From Alphaproteobacteria bacterium (GTDB taxonomy: Bacteria > Pseudomonadota > Alphaproteobacteria > CAAGCB01 > CAG-977), in NCBI GenBank assembly GCA_017480385.1, contig JAFVAT010000035.1, positions 1 to 43,263 on the forward strand: a stretch of 43,263 bases of DNA, written 5' to 3'. Shown here piece by piece: positions 25,073-32,221 of this stretch (position 1 is its first letter; each line of letters opens with the position of its first letter). The position numbers and the translations under genes were made by a program. Below the pieces are notes generated by a model. That model worked only from the letters and a program-made list of their open reading frames with translations, was not told where the DNA came from and ran no database searches.

Positions 25073-26095
25073 ATGGTTAAAGTTGCTGTCGTTGGCGCAA
25101 CGGGAAATGTCGGACGTGAAATGCTGCAGACTTTGGCGCAGAGAAATTTTCCGGCTGACGAGGTATTTGCGGTTGCTTCCGCCAGATCAGCGGGAAAAGA
25201 TGTATCTTTCGGCGAAGACAAAGTTTTAAAAGTGCACGATCTGGAAAAATTTGATTTTCACGGCATTGATATTGCTTTGATGTCTGCGGGAGCTTCCGTT
25301 TCGGAAAAGTATGCGCCGAAAATCGCGGCAGCCGGCTGTGTTGTGATTGATAATTCTTCTCAGTGGCGCACGGATCCCGATGTTCCGCTGGTAGTGCCGG
25401 AGGTCAACCCCGAAGCGATAGCGGACTATAAAAAGAAAAATATTATTGCCAATCCGAACTGCTCGACGATTCAAATGGTTGTGCCGCTGGCAGCATTGCA
25501 CAAAGCGTTTCATATCACGCGCGTTGTCGTTTCCACTTATCAGTCGGTTTCTGGCGCGGGCAAAGCGGCAATGGACGAACTGTTCGATCAGACAAAGGGG
25601 ATTTACTGGGGTGAAGAGCTCTCCAAGACACAGAATAAATTTCCTAAGCAGATCGCTTTCAACGTCATTCCCCACATAGATGTGTTTTTAGACGACGGCG
25701 CGACCAAGGAAGAATGGAAAATGACGGCGGAAACCAAAAAGATTTTGGATCCGAAAATCAAAGTTCACGCAAACTGCGCGCGCGTTCCCGTCTTCGTCAG
25801 CCACGCGGAATATGTGAATATTGAAACGGAAAAGGAAATTTCCGATAAGGAAGCAACCTTTATTTTGAAGAAAACCCCCGGCGTTACGGTTCTTGACACG
25901 CGTGAAGCGGGCGGCTATCCGACACAGGCGGAAGTTGCGGGCGAAGACGATGTGTTTGTGTCCCGTATTCGCTCCGATGCGACCGTTGACAACGGCTTAA
26001 GTTTCTGGTGCGTGGCGGACAACCTGCGCAAAGGCGCTGCCCTGAACGCCGTTCAGATCGCCGAAGTGTTGGTCAGAGATTATTTGAACAAGTAA
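25073..26095 (+). CDS. asd: aspartate-semialdehyde dehydrogenase
   Basis: Makes aspartate 4-semialdehyde from aspartyl phosphate, feeding lysine/diaminopimelate, threonine and methionine synthesis. The NADP-binding GATGNVGREML motif is at residues 8-18. The catalytic cysteine is C130 in NPNCSTIQM. RVPVFVSHAEYVN carries the active-site region near 235-247, and a C-terminal substrate-binding segment follows. Length 340 is usual. A TGGAG site lies about 12 bases before the ATG. It is followed by a strong terminator. hom in the same window encodes a downstream step. Confidence 0.96.
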   Translation: MVKVAVVGATGNVGREMLQTLAQRNFPADEVFAVASARSAGKDVSFGEDKVLKVHDLEKFDFHGIDIALMSAGASVSEKYAPKIAAAGCVVIDNSSQWRTDPDVPLVVPEVNPEAIADYKKKNIIANPNCSTIQMVVPLAALHKAFHITRVVVSTYQSVSGAGKAAMDELFDQTKGIYWGEELSKTQNKFPKQIAFNVIPHIDVFLDDGATKEEWKMTAETKKILDPKIKVHANCARVPVFVSHAEYVNIETEKEISDKEATFILKKTPGVTVLDTREAGGYPTQAEVAGEDDVFVSRIRSDATVDNGLSFWCVADNLRKGAALNAVQIAEVLVRDYLNK

Positions 26096-26110
26096 TTTAT
26101 ACCGATAATG

Positions 26111-26149
26111 AAAAAGCCTTGCGGAATATTTTTTCGGCAAGGCTTTTTT
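26111..26149 (+). terminator. intrinsic terminator of asd
   Basis: AAAAAGCCTTGC (26111-26122) pairs with GCAAGGCTTTTT from 26137, running into six T. It lies 15 bases after the asd stop. The symmetric A/T flanks could let it work in both directions. Confidence 0.92.
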
Positions 26150-26172
26150 GTTGTTATGAAGATGAAGCCGGA

Positions 26173-26262
26173 TGTCATTGCGAGGAGCGATAGAGATGCG
26201 GCAATTCAAAATAGTTTAGTGCTTTCTTTCCTATGGATTGCTTCTCTACGTTTGCAATGACG
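26173..26262. repeat. imperfect palindromic intergenic repeat (MITE/REP-like)
   Basis: The left end TGTCATTGCGAGGAGCG and the right end TTTGCAATGACG are inverted copies (GTCATTGC versus GCAATGAC). Inner partly complementary words GCAATTC and GGATTGC lie about 20 bases inside each end. The whole is about 90 bases between asd and the phosphatase gene. Elements with this TCATTGCGAG...GCAATGA layout are scattered in intergenic spaces of many bacterial genomes. No encoded protein. Confidence 0.65.
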
Positions 26263-26295
26263 ATAAAAGAAAGGCTCGATGACGTTTTTCAGAAC

Positions 26296-27024
26296 TTATT
26301 TTTTGCTTTTGAACTCTTTTTTCGCTTTTTGAAGTTGGCGGGCAAATTCATCGTTCGCGTGCAGTCTGGCGATCATTGTCGGCGTGATTATGCGTGCGGC
26401 ATCGACATCGCTCTGAAAATGAAAGCCGACAATCACGCGGCTGTTCCCGTATTCATATCCGCGCGTTAAAATCTCGTCCTGACGTTCCGGATTGATTTCG
26501 GCTAACACTAACGCGACTGCCCAGCCTTTTGTCGTATGTCCCGACGGATAAGAGGAGTTTGTTCTCAACTTTTCTTCGTCTTCGGGAACGGGCGTCGGTT
26601 CGTTGAACTGCATGAAGGGTCTGGCGCGCATAATGCGGCTTTTGGCTTTTTCGCTGCATTCGTGCGCCGTTTTCAGCACCCGATCCAAAAGAGCCCAAAT
26701 TTCAGGTGTGTTTTCTTCGGAAATGGTCATGCCGAACGGTTCGGAATAAATTTTGGCTAAATAGTCCTGCGTCAGAACGGCGTCTTCCGCAGCTTGTTTC
26801 CCGCGTTTCGTTTTGCGCATTTTCTTGCCCCATTCGTATCTGAGCTTGTCATTTCTGAAAGCCGGATCGGTTGGTTTCGGCGGCAAAGGCATGAATTTGG
26901 CGGCTGTCGGAATTTCTTCCGGCGTCAGATACGATCCAGCCGTTAAAGCTTCCTTTGTCTGTACGCAGGCAGCCGTACTGACACAAAGAGAAAGAGTAAA
27001 TAAAACAGTCAGAATTTTTTTCAT
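26296..27024 (-). CDS. class A acid phosphatase (PAP2 superfamily), exported
   Basis: Periplasmic non-specific phosphomonoesterase of the PhoN type. The three-part phosphatase signature is complete: K128-x6-R135-P136, PSGH at 160-163 and S195-R196-x5-H202-x3-D206. An N-terminal signal (residues 1-19) ends in TAAC, so it may be a lipoprotein, though the lipobox is imperfect. Class A features FRNDKLRYEWGKKMRKTKRGKQA precede the catalytic part. The open frame extends to 27237, but the ATG at 27024 starts the signal peptide and follows a GAGGGTG site. Length is 242. It is transcribed alone. The physiological substrate is unknown. Confidence 0.85.
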   Translation of the reverse strand: MKKILTVLFTLSLCVSTAACVQTKEALTAGSYLTPEEIPTAAKFMPLPPKPTDPAFRNDKLRYEWGKKMRKTKRGKQAAEDAVLTQDYLAKIYSEPFGMTISEENTPEIWALLDRVLKTAHECSEKAKSRIMRARPFMQFNEPTPVPEDEEKLRTNSSYPSGHTTKGWAVALVLAEINPERQDEILTRGYEYGNSRVIVGFHFQSDVDAARIITPTMIARLHANDEFARQLQKAKKEFKSKK

Positions 27025-27095
27025 AGCACCCTCGAAAAATAAAACAAAAGTATGAATGTATAATAAGAAAAAAGACGCAAAGTCAAGGGCGGCTG

Positions 27096-27494
27096 TTGTC
27101 AAAACCGCTGTTGAAACGTAAATTCCAGAGTCGTTTTTTATATTCGCGCTGCCAAATATTTGAATCGCGTTCGGTATACAAATACAAACCGTGTGATAAT
27201 TCTGCGACGAAACAGTCTCTGACACTTGAGGATACATTTACATTTTTTAACAGTGCGGCTTCGGGCGATACCGACCGTGTTTCCGATTCCGATACCATGC
27301 AGGTTGTTTTGCTGAACGGCGCCGGCTATACGGTGGATTCCGGAAAACGTCTGCCCCGCTGGGGAAGCGAGGTATCGGTACAGTCGGAAATCCGCGCAGG
27401 ACAAAAAACACCGGTTTCGGTTGAATATGCGGGAACGTTAAAAAAAGACTATCAAAGTCATGCCGGCATGCTGAAACAGCGGTCTGATTTTTAA
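27096..27494 (+). pseudogene. probable remnant of an autotransporter beta-barrel C-terminus
   Basis: A 132-codon frame without signal peptide. Its second half (from MQVVLLNGAGYTV to the end) looks like the last strands of an autotransporter barrel: VSVEYAGTLKKDYQSHAGML ending in a terminal phenylalanine, compatible with BAM recognition. The first half is irregular and there is no passenger domain, so a functional adhesin is unlikely. It could be the surviving 3' end of a deleted gene. Opposite-strand open frames over the same stretch have no family character. Assignment rests on pattern only. Confidence 0.35.
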
Positions 27495-27506
27495 GAATAA
27501 AAGGGA

Positions 27507-29453
27507 TTAGAGAGCGTCTTTTTTCTTTAATTCTTCTTTGATTAAACGAAGAGAAACCGGATTGCCGCCTTCTTCGGCATACATCAATACGGTTTTGCCG
27601 CTGTTGTCGGCAGCTGTGACATCGGCTCCCTGCTCAATCAGTTTCTGAACAATGATTTCGTCTTCTTTTTTGGCAGCATACATCAGTATGGTTTGTCCGT
27701 CAGCGTTTTTGTATTCCGTATCCGGCAGGTGGCAGTCGTGGAAAATGTAATACCCCAGTTTTCTATACTGATGTGTTTGCCAAAGGGAATGGATTTTGCC
27801 TTGCCGCTGTATTTCAGAATTGCAGTTCCGTGCGCCGTTTTCCCATAAAAAGGAGCGAATTTCTTTCTCCAGAGCCGTTTCCTTTTTATTTCGGATTTTT
27901 TTATCCAGGGTATCCAGCACTGTTGAACAGCATAACTGCCGGCATGGGGCTTTGACGGCATTGATATCGTCAGCCGGCACGCCGTTTTTTAATAGGGCGT
28001 TGACAAACAAATAATTGCCCGCTTTAGCCGCTTTGGCCATGGGTGTTTCCTGATATTCATCTTTTGCATTTAGATTAATGCCGGCCTTTTTTAACCGTTT
28101 CAAGGCGTTTTCAAAAGCGGGATAATTCGTTTCATTAATTGTTTTGGCATGTCGGACGACGGCGGCAAGCAATTGTTTCTTTCTGCTGATATGTTCCGAC
28201 GGAACGCCGAGAAGCAAAAACGTAACGGCAGAATCCCACTCCTGATTAAGAATCGCGGTGTCCAACAAAGTCTGCTTTTTTGAGTTCCGGCATTCAATTC
28301 CGTCTGTGACCGATGTCAGAGCAATTAACGCAGCGGCATTTTCAATTTGACTGTTTTGAGCGGCAAGGCACAGAGCCGTTCTGCCGAGGCTGTCCGTCCA
28401 AAGCGGGTTGGCTCCGTTTTTTATCAGCTGGTGAATGACCTGAGCGTCAGAAATGTTTGCCGCGGCATAGCTTAAGGGACGATTCTTGTCAGGCATGGCA
28501 AAATTCGGATCAATATCGCCTAAAACAGCTCTTTCCACAATGGCCGTATTGTCTTTTAAATCTTCTGCCAATTTTTGCCGTTTTATAACCAGAAGCTTTC
28601 CTATTTCGTTGGCCGCCGTATCGGGAGAAGGATTGTTTTTAATGATTTCGGTCAATGACTGCGGATCAATATTTGTCAGACGGACCAAAGCATTAACAGT
28701 TTCGCTCTTGTCTAGGGCCAGATCATTAAAATTTTTTAAAATAAATTGCTTTGTTTCTATGATCTTGGGCTCTATTCCCTTGTCTTTTCGGACCATTTCG
28801 ACAAAGTACTGATTTTTGCCATATTTAAAATAAGCGGCAGGCGTTATAAATGTAGAGGCGCCAAACGGAGTCCAAATGATAGGCCAGGCAATGGCGGATG
28901 TGTTATCAGACAATAAGGAAAAAATGTGTGAAAATGGGGAATCGGAATCCGGTTTGGATTCGTTTTTTTCTTTTTTTGTTGCCTTTTCCCATGTTTCGGT
29001 TTCGTCCCCTTCTTTTTGTTTGGGAAAAGAATCTGCAGAATAAGAGATATCCAAGATAAACCGGTTGTTTTCCCATGTGGGGGAAAGGAAACGATGTTTT
29101 TCGGACGCGGAAACATGAATGACGGCATCATAATAATCAGGCGCTCTGAGGTAATATTTTTCTTTGTTTTTGGGACAGGGCAATATAATCGGAGTGTGGC
29201 ACAAAAAGATGCCGTCTTTTGTGTAGACCTGCGCGGAAATATTGGCGGAAATAGAAAGAGTGCAGGTGTTGACGGTCGGTTCACTGTGCTTTCGTTTTAA
29301 TTCCGCCGTTAAAGTCTTTAATGTCGCCGGCGATCGCGGGGAAGGCATGTTTTCTTCTTGCAGTTTTTGCAGGTTAGGGCAAGAATAAGCGTCGGCATAT
29401 AAAACGGTCGGCCAAAAAAGGCACAATAAAAGGGGCAAAGATGTTTTTTTCAT
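27507..29453 (-). CDS. secreted ankyrin-repeat protein
   Basis: A 648-residue protein with a signal peptide (residues 1-20, cut near YADA). Residues about 25-240 are a cysteine-containing region of unknown fold, with a Lys/Glu-rich stretch at 145-170. Ankyrin-like repeats follow at about 325-385, 465-495 and 585-640, for example DGQTILMYAAKKEDEIIVQKL followed by IEQGADVTAADNSGKT. Ankyrin repeats mediate protein contacts, and exported versions occur in host-associated Alphaproteobacteria. No enzymatic motif was seen, so a host- or envelope-interaction role is speculation. Monocistronic, and divergent from the DUF5665 gene. Confidence 0.75.
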   Translation of the reverse strand: MKKTSLPLLLCLFWPTVLYADAYSCPNLQKLQEENMPSPRSPATLKTLTAELKRKHSEPTVNTCTLSISANISAQVYTKDGIFLCHTPIILPCPKNKEKYYLRAPDYYDAVIHVSASEKHRFLSPTWENNRFILDISYSADSFPKQKEGDETETWEKATKKEKNESKPDSDSPFSHIFSLLSDNTSAIAWPIIWTPFGASTFITPAAYFKYGKNQYFVEMVRKDKGIEPKIIETKQFILKNFNDLALDKSETVNALVRLTNIDPQSLTEIIKNNPSPDTAANEIGKLLVIKRQKLAEDLKDNTAIVERAVLGDIDPNFAMPDKNRPLSYAAANISDAQVIHQLIKNGANPLWTDSLGRTALCLAAQNSQIENAAALIALTSVTDGIECRNSKKQTLLDTAILNQEWDSAVTFLLLGVPSEHISRKKQLLAAVVRHAKTINETNYPAFENALKRLKKAGINLNAKDEYQETPMAKAAKAGNYLFVNALLKNGVPADDINAVKAPCRQLCCSTVLDTLDKKIRNKKETALEKEIRSFLWENGARNCNSEIQRQGKIHSLWQTHQYRKLGYYIFHDCHLPDTEYKNADGQTILMYAAKKEDEIIVQKLIEQGADVTAADNSGKTVLMYAEEGGNPVSLRLIKEELKKKDAL

Positions 29454-29520
29454 TTCATAAATTCAGGGCTTCGGCGTAATACTTGGGAATAAAGCATAAG
29501 TAATTTTAGGAAACAAAACA

Positions 29521-29916
29521 ATGTTTTTTTATAGAAACAATAATCAAAATCGCCTGAATAAAGAAAAACTTCAGGAACAAAATGAAAATAACGAAAATAC
29601 GCAGGCAACGGATTTTGATCCGCCGGCGGATTATTCCAAAGCGGCCTTTGAAAAAATAAAACAGCTGTGTGATCAATTTAATAAGGCGCAGCTGTTGGAA
29701 TATATTGAACTGGTCAACAGTCCGAAGAAATTATTCTGGCTGAATTTTTTGTCCGGTTTGGCCAAAGGGTTGGGATTGACGATCGGCACGGCGATCGTTT
29801 TAACGATTCTGTTTAAATTGACGCAGCATATTATCGCGCTGAATATCCCGTATATCACGGTCTGGGTTTCCGAATGGATCGGACAGGTAACGTCTTTGCT
29901 GCGCGCGGGAAAATAA
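29521..29916 (+). CDS. DUF5665 domain membrane protein
   Basis: A 131-residue protein of unknown function. The first 60 residues are polar and rich in Asn, Gln and Glu. Residues about 60-75 contain a QLLEYIELVNSPKKLFWLNF region, followed by the family-typical FLSGLAKGLGLTIGTAIVLTIL membrane helix and a second amphipathic stretch NIPYITVWVSEWIGQV. An AGGAA site lies about 10 bases before the ATG. A strong terminator follows, so it is a single-gene transcript. Confidence 0.72.
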   Translation: MFFYRNNNQNRLNKEKLQEQNENNENTQATDFDPPADYSKAAFEKIKQLCDQFNKAQLLEYIELVNSPKKLFWLNFLSGLAKGLGLTIGTAIVLTILFKLTQHIIALNIPYITVWVSEWIGQVTSLLRAGK

Positions 29917-29967
29917 ATTCCGGCTTTTTTCCGGACAAATGTGGAAAAGGTTTCGGACAGATATGGA

Positions 29968-29999
29968 AAAGCCCCTTTGCAGGGGCTTTCGCTTTTTTT
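29968..29999 (+). terminator. intrinsic terminator after DUF5665 gene
   Basis: AAAGCCCCT (29968-29976) pairs perfectly with AGGGGCTTT (29981-29989) around a TTGC loop, then seven T from 29993. Confidence 0.88.
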
Positions 30000-30118
30000 A
30001 AGATTACCATTTGATTTTAGCGGCTTTTTGCTGCGGATAATTTTATTAACGATCGCTGCCGCGCTGCCGCCAACCATCCCAAGCCCGCAGAACATTCAAA
30101 AGAAAGGGGAATCGAACG

Positions 30119-30181
30119 ATGACGGTTTATGGCTATATCAGAGTCGGCACGGATAAACAGACGACGGAAAACCAAAAGTGA
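30119..30181 (+). pseudogene. 5' stump of a serine recombinase (resolvase/invertase), catalytic Ser replaced
   Basis: Twenty codons reading MTVYGYIRVG followed by TDKQTTENQK match the start of serine recombinases (normally YIRVSTDKQT). An AAAGGGGA site sits about 9 bases upstream. The nucleophilic serine of the YxRVS motif is glycine, and a TGA ends the frame where the family would continue for over 160 residues. Nothing downstream restores the frame. It is a dead fragment marking an old mobile element. Confidence 0.75.
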
Positions 30182-30293
30182 CAAAACCACTTAATATTTT
30201 AGGTCTTATTATGTAGGGATTGTCTGTTTTTATGGCTTCGCTTGGAATCTTTATTTCAATATCATTTCTGTTGATTTTTTCTGTTCTTGTCAT
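30138..30293 (-). pseudogene. possible gene fragment opposite the recombinase stump
   Basis: A 51-codon frame beginning MTRTEKINRNDIEIKIP has protein-like composition for its first 35-40 residues, then runs antisense through the recombinase stump and stops. It suggests a second, unrelated fragment joined at about 30180. No family recognised. It could be chance. Confidence 0.2.
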
Positions 30294-30340
30294 TTTTTTT
30301 CATTTCGTCAGTTAAAGCTATACCACCACAAAACAAATCA

Positions 30341-30545
30341 GTCGCCGTGCTTTAAAGGCACAGGCGACCGGGAGTTAACAACTGCAACGAAACAGCATGA
30401 TGCTTTTGGCGTAATGCTTGAACATAGCATCATCTTCCGGTCATGAAACATGATCGGGAGAAGTTTTTTGATGTCGGTTTGCCTTAGACCGTTCGTTGAG
30501 AGGTTGTTAAGCCCCACTGTCGAAGCCGACAGCGGATTCAGAATA
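30341..30545 (+). ncRNA. structured RNA-like element, possible orphan HEARO/omega RNA
   Basis: Four stems nest in an ordered layout. Stem 1: GTCGCC (30341-30346) with GGCGAC (30363-30368), enclosing GTGC/GCAC (30347-30350 with 30358-30361). Long-range stem: TTAACAAC (30375-30382) with GTTGTTAA (30503-30510). Inside it are ATGATGCT (30397-30404) with AGCATCAT (30426-30433), and CTTCCGGTCATG (30434-30445) with CATGATCGGGAG (30449-30460). Last stem: CTGTCG (30517-30522) with CGACAG (30527-30532). The 5' hairpin with GCACAGGC is reminiscent of the RNA that accompanies IscB/IsrB (HEARO/omega RNA). No nuclease gene is adjacent. The minus-strand open frame over it is most likely a by-product. The family name is a hypothesis; the folding potential is direct. 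Confidence 0.4.
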
Positions 30546-30657
30546 GCATACAAAAAGATACAAATAAGTTTTTTGTCATCGTCAGAAAATGTGTAATCAG
30601 CAAAGAGTTAGAAAAAACTTATTGAAACGATAACAAATAAAATTAAATATAGGGATT

Positions 30658-30738
30658 TTATCCCTGCATTTTCCGTTTTTGCACCTCGATCAGTTCCGCG
30701 ATTTTTTCGCTGACGATATTAGCGGAAGCAACAGTGTT
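30658..30738 (-). pseudogene. C-terminal stump of an unknown protein
   Basis: Between two stops, 26 codons read NTVASANIVSEK then IAELIEVQKRKMQG, a strongly coding-like amphipathic helix ending at a TAA. There is no start codon or ribosome site. An AGGGAT-TTT-ATCCCT palindrome (30651-30665) covers the stop. Most likely the surviving 3' end of a deleted gene. Family not recognised. Confidence 0.35.
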
Positions 30739-30850
30739 TCAGGTCTTTTCTTTCCATTTAAAAAAATCTGTAAAATGTAAAAAAATAAAATAGCAATTAA
30801 TTCCGCCGCAGAAGATCAGATAAAATCTGTTTTATAAATTTGACATTTTT

Positions 30851-30899
30851 GCAAAAAAATAAAACAGGTGTCCGCTTGTCAGGCACGCGAACGCCTGTT
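30851..30899 (-). terminator. long hairpin terminator, minus strand
   Basis: AACAGGTGTCCGC (30863-30875) pairs with GCGAACGCCTGTT (30887-30899), twelve of thirteen positions. On the minus strand it is followed by TTTTATTTTTTT. It stands about 40 bases beyond the flaF terminator and may be a backup or belong to a lost gene. Confidence 0.6.
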
Positions 30900-30935
30900 A
30901 TGCCCAAAGGACTTTACACTCTGATTAACTGCGCA

Positions 30936-30966
30936 ATAAAAGGACCCCTTGACGGATCAAGGGGCC
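30936..30966 (-). terminator. intrinsic terminator after flaF-like gene
   Basis: CCCCTTGA (30945-30952) pairs perfectly with TCAAGGGG (30957-30964) around CGGA. On the minus strand a TCCTTTTATT tract follows. It ends the flagellar minus-strand transcription unit. Confidence 0.85.
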
Positions 30967-31003
30967 GGAGTTGTATTTTAAATTATACGGATTGAACGAA
31001 CAA

Positions 31004-31342
31004 TTAAGCCAAAGGCAGTTGATTTTCCAATAATCCTTCCGCAATCTGCAGGTTCATGTTTTCTAACGTGTCCAAAGTTTCCTCTGCCGCGTCGCAGCCG
31101 TCTTTCAATGTTTTGGCGACAACGAAATTCGCCAGCTTGATCAGGTTTTCCTTCGCTTTGGCGCTTAACGGGTGATCTTCGCGGGAAACTAATGTCTGAA
31201 TGGCCGTCCACAGCTGTAAATTTTCATCTAAAGCGATTGTCAATCCGGCTTTGTCTTGATTTTGGCGGGCCTGAGAAATATTCGTTGCCGAACGCAGCAA
31301 AGCCAGAGCGTCTTCCTGAGGCAGTGTTAATTCTTTTGTCAT
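31004..31342 (-). CDS. flaF: FlaF-like flagellar biosynthesis regulator
   Basis: A 112-residue helical protein matching the alphaproteobacterial FlaF pattern: ALDENLQLWTAIQTLV (N-x2-LW motif), a following HPLSAKAKENLIKLANFVV stretch, and the C-terminal LENMNLQIAEGL segment. FlaF in Caulobacter and relatives is needed for flagellin production or secretion. An AAGGAG site precedes the ATG. It lies 102 bases after flgH, so it may have its own promoter. The N-terminal 25 residues differ from classic FlaF, so the assignment is moderate. Confidence 0.6.
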   Translation of the reverse strand: MTKELTLPQEDALALLRSATNISQARQNQDKAGLTIALDENLQLWTAIQTLVSREDHPLSAKAKENLIKLANFVVAKTLKDGCDAAEETLDTLENMNLQIAEGLLENQLPLA

Positions 31343-31444
31343 TCAAGTATCTCCTTTCAGGTTGAGTGGTAAAAATAATGATAGCATGTTTTAAAGAAAG
31401 TTAAGGAAAAAAACGGGTTTTTCCCCTAAATCTTTTGGCGGGTT

Positions 31445-32209
31445 TTAGAATGGACTAATGATATCAAGCACTTGTCTGCCGATTCGCGGCTGCTGAACAT
31501 CGCTGATCGTTCCTTTACCGCCGTAAGCGACGCGCAGTTCCGCAATTTTTTCGGACTTGATCGTGTTCAGTGTCGAAATGTCTTCGCGGCGGATAATGCC
31601 TGTCATATGCAGCTGGCGCATTTCATAATTGACGCGGACTTCTTGTTTGCCGGAAATGACTAAATTCCCGTTTGGCAGAATTTGCGTGACAACCGCCGCC
31701 ATGGTGACATCGATTTTCTCGTTTCTGTCAATTGAACCGTCGCCGGTAATGTCCCGGCTGCTGGAAATATTGAACAGGTTCGATACGTCCACGCCGCTGG
31801 GCAGAATTTTCCCGGCATACTTTTCCAATCCGGCCAAAGCGCCGATGCTGACGCTGTCCTTATCGTCTCCGCGCTTTTGTTCGGACTTGTTTTCCAGCAG
31901 CGCCTTGTCGGAAATGACGACCTGAACGGTCAGAATATCCCCGACCTGAGCCGCGCGCTGGTCTTTGAAAAAGCCTTTGGAGCCGGGGCGCCACAGGGAG
32001 TTTGCGTTCACGTAAGGCGTCTGCGGTTCGGGCATCGGCATGTCGATCGGCGTGTATCCTTTTTCCTTTGTCGGGTTTTCGATTTTGGAAAATTCGGGTT
32101 CTTTGCCGACATCGGCCAAACGCCCAAAGTAGGCACAGCCTGCCGTGTTGAAAACAATCGCGGCGATTAAAGAGGTCTTCGCCATATATTTGAAAGTTGT
32201 TTTCTTCAT
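31445..32209 (-). CDS. flgH: flagellar L-ring lipoprotein FlgH
   Basis: Forms the outer-membrane L-ring bushing of the flagellum. The lipobox NTAGC places the lipidated cysteine at residue 25. The mature part contains SLWRPGSKGFFKDQRAAQVGDILTV, an ISD segment, DITGDGSIDRNEKIDVTMAAVV, NLVISGKQEVRVNYE and the ending GRQVLDIISPF, all typical. Length is 254. It starts 12 bases after flgA in the flgF-flgG-flgA-flgH unit. flgI (P-ring) is not in this window. Confidence 0.95.
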   Translation of the reverse strand: MKKTTFKYMAKTSLIAAIVFNTAGCAYFGRLADVGKEPEFSKIENPTKEKGYTPIDMPMPEPQTPYVNANSLWRPGSKGFFKDQRAAQVGDILTVQVVISDKALLENKSEQKRGDDKDSVSIGALAGLEKYAGKILPSGVDVSNLFNISSSRDITGDGSIDRNEKIDVTMAAVVTQILPNGNLVISGKQEVRVNYEMRQLHMTGIIRREDISTLNTIKSEKIAELRVAYGGKGTISDVQQPRIGRQVLDIISPF

Positions 32210-32221
32210 GATTTTCCTCCC

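Noticed and set aside
26173-26262. CRISPR repeat
   Set aside because: A single palindromic unit with no regularly spaced further copies in the window.
27138-27404. 88-codon minus-strand frame between the phosphatase and ankyrin genes
   Set aside because: No start signal or recognisable motif. The plus-strand frame shows barrel-like sequence.
30341-30545. Retron msr-msd or group II intron
   Set aside because: No reverse transcriptase lies nearby and no domain V-like hairpin was seen. HEARO-like folding fits somewhat better, but this remains open.
30338-30553. 71-codon minus-strand open frame over the structured element
   Set aside because: Its whole length coincides with the nested stems, which force an open antisense frame. 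No ribosome site or family was recognised. Kept instead as an RNA candidate.
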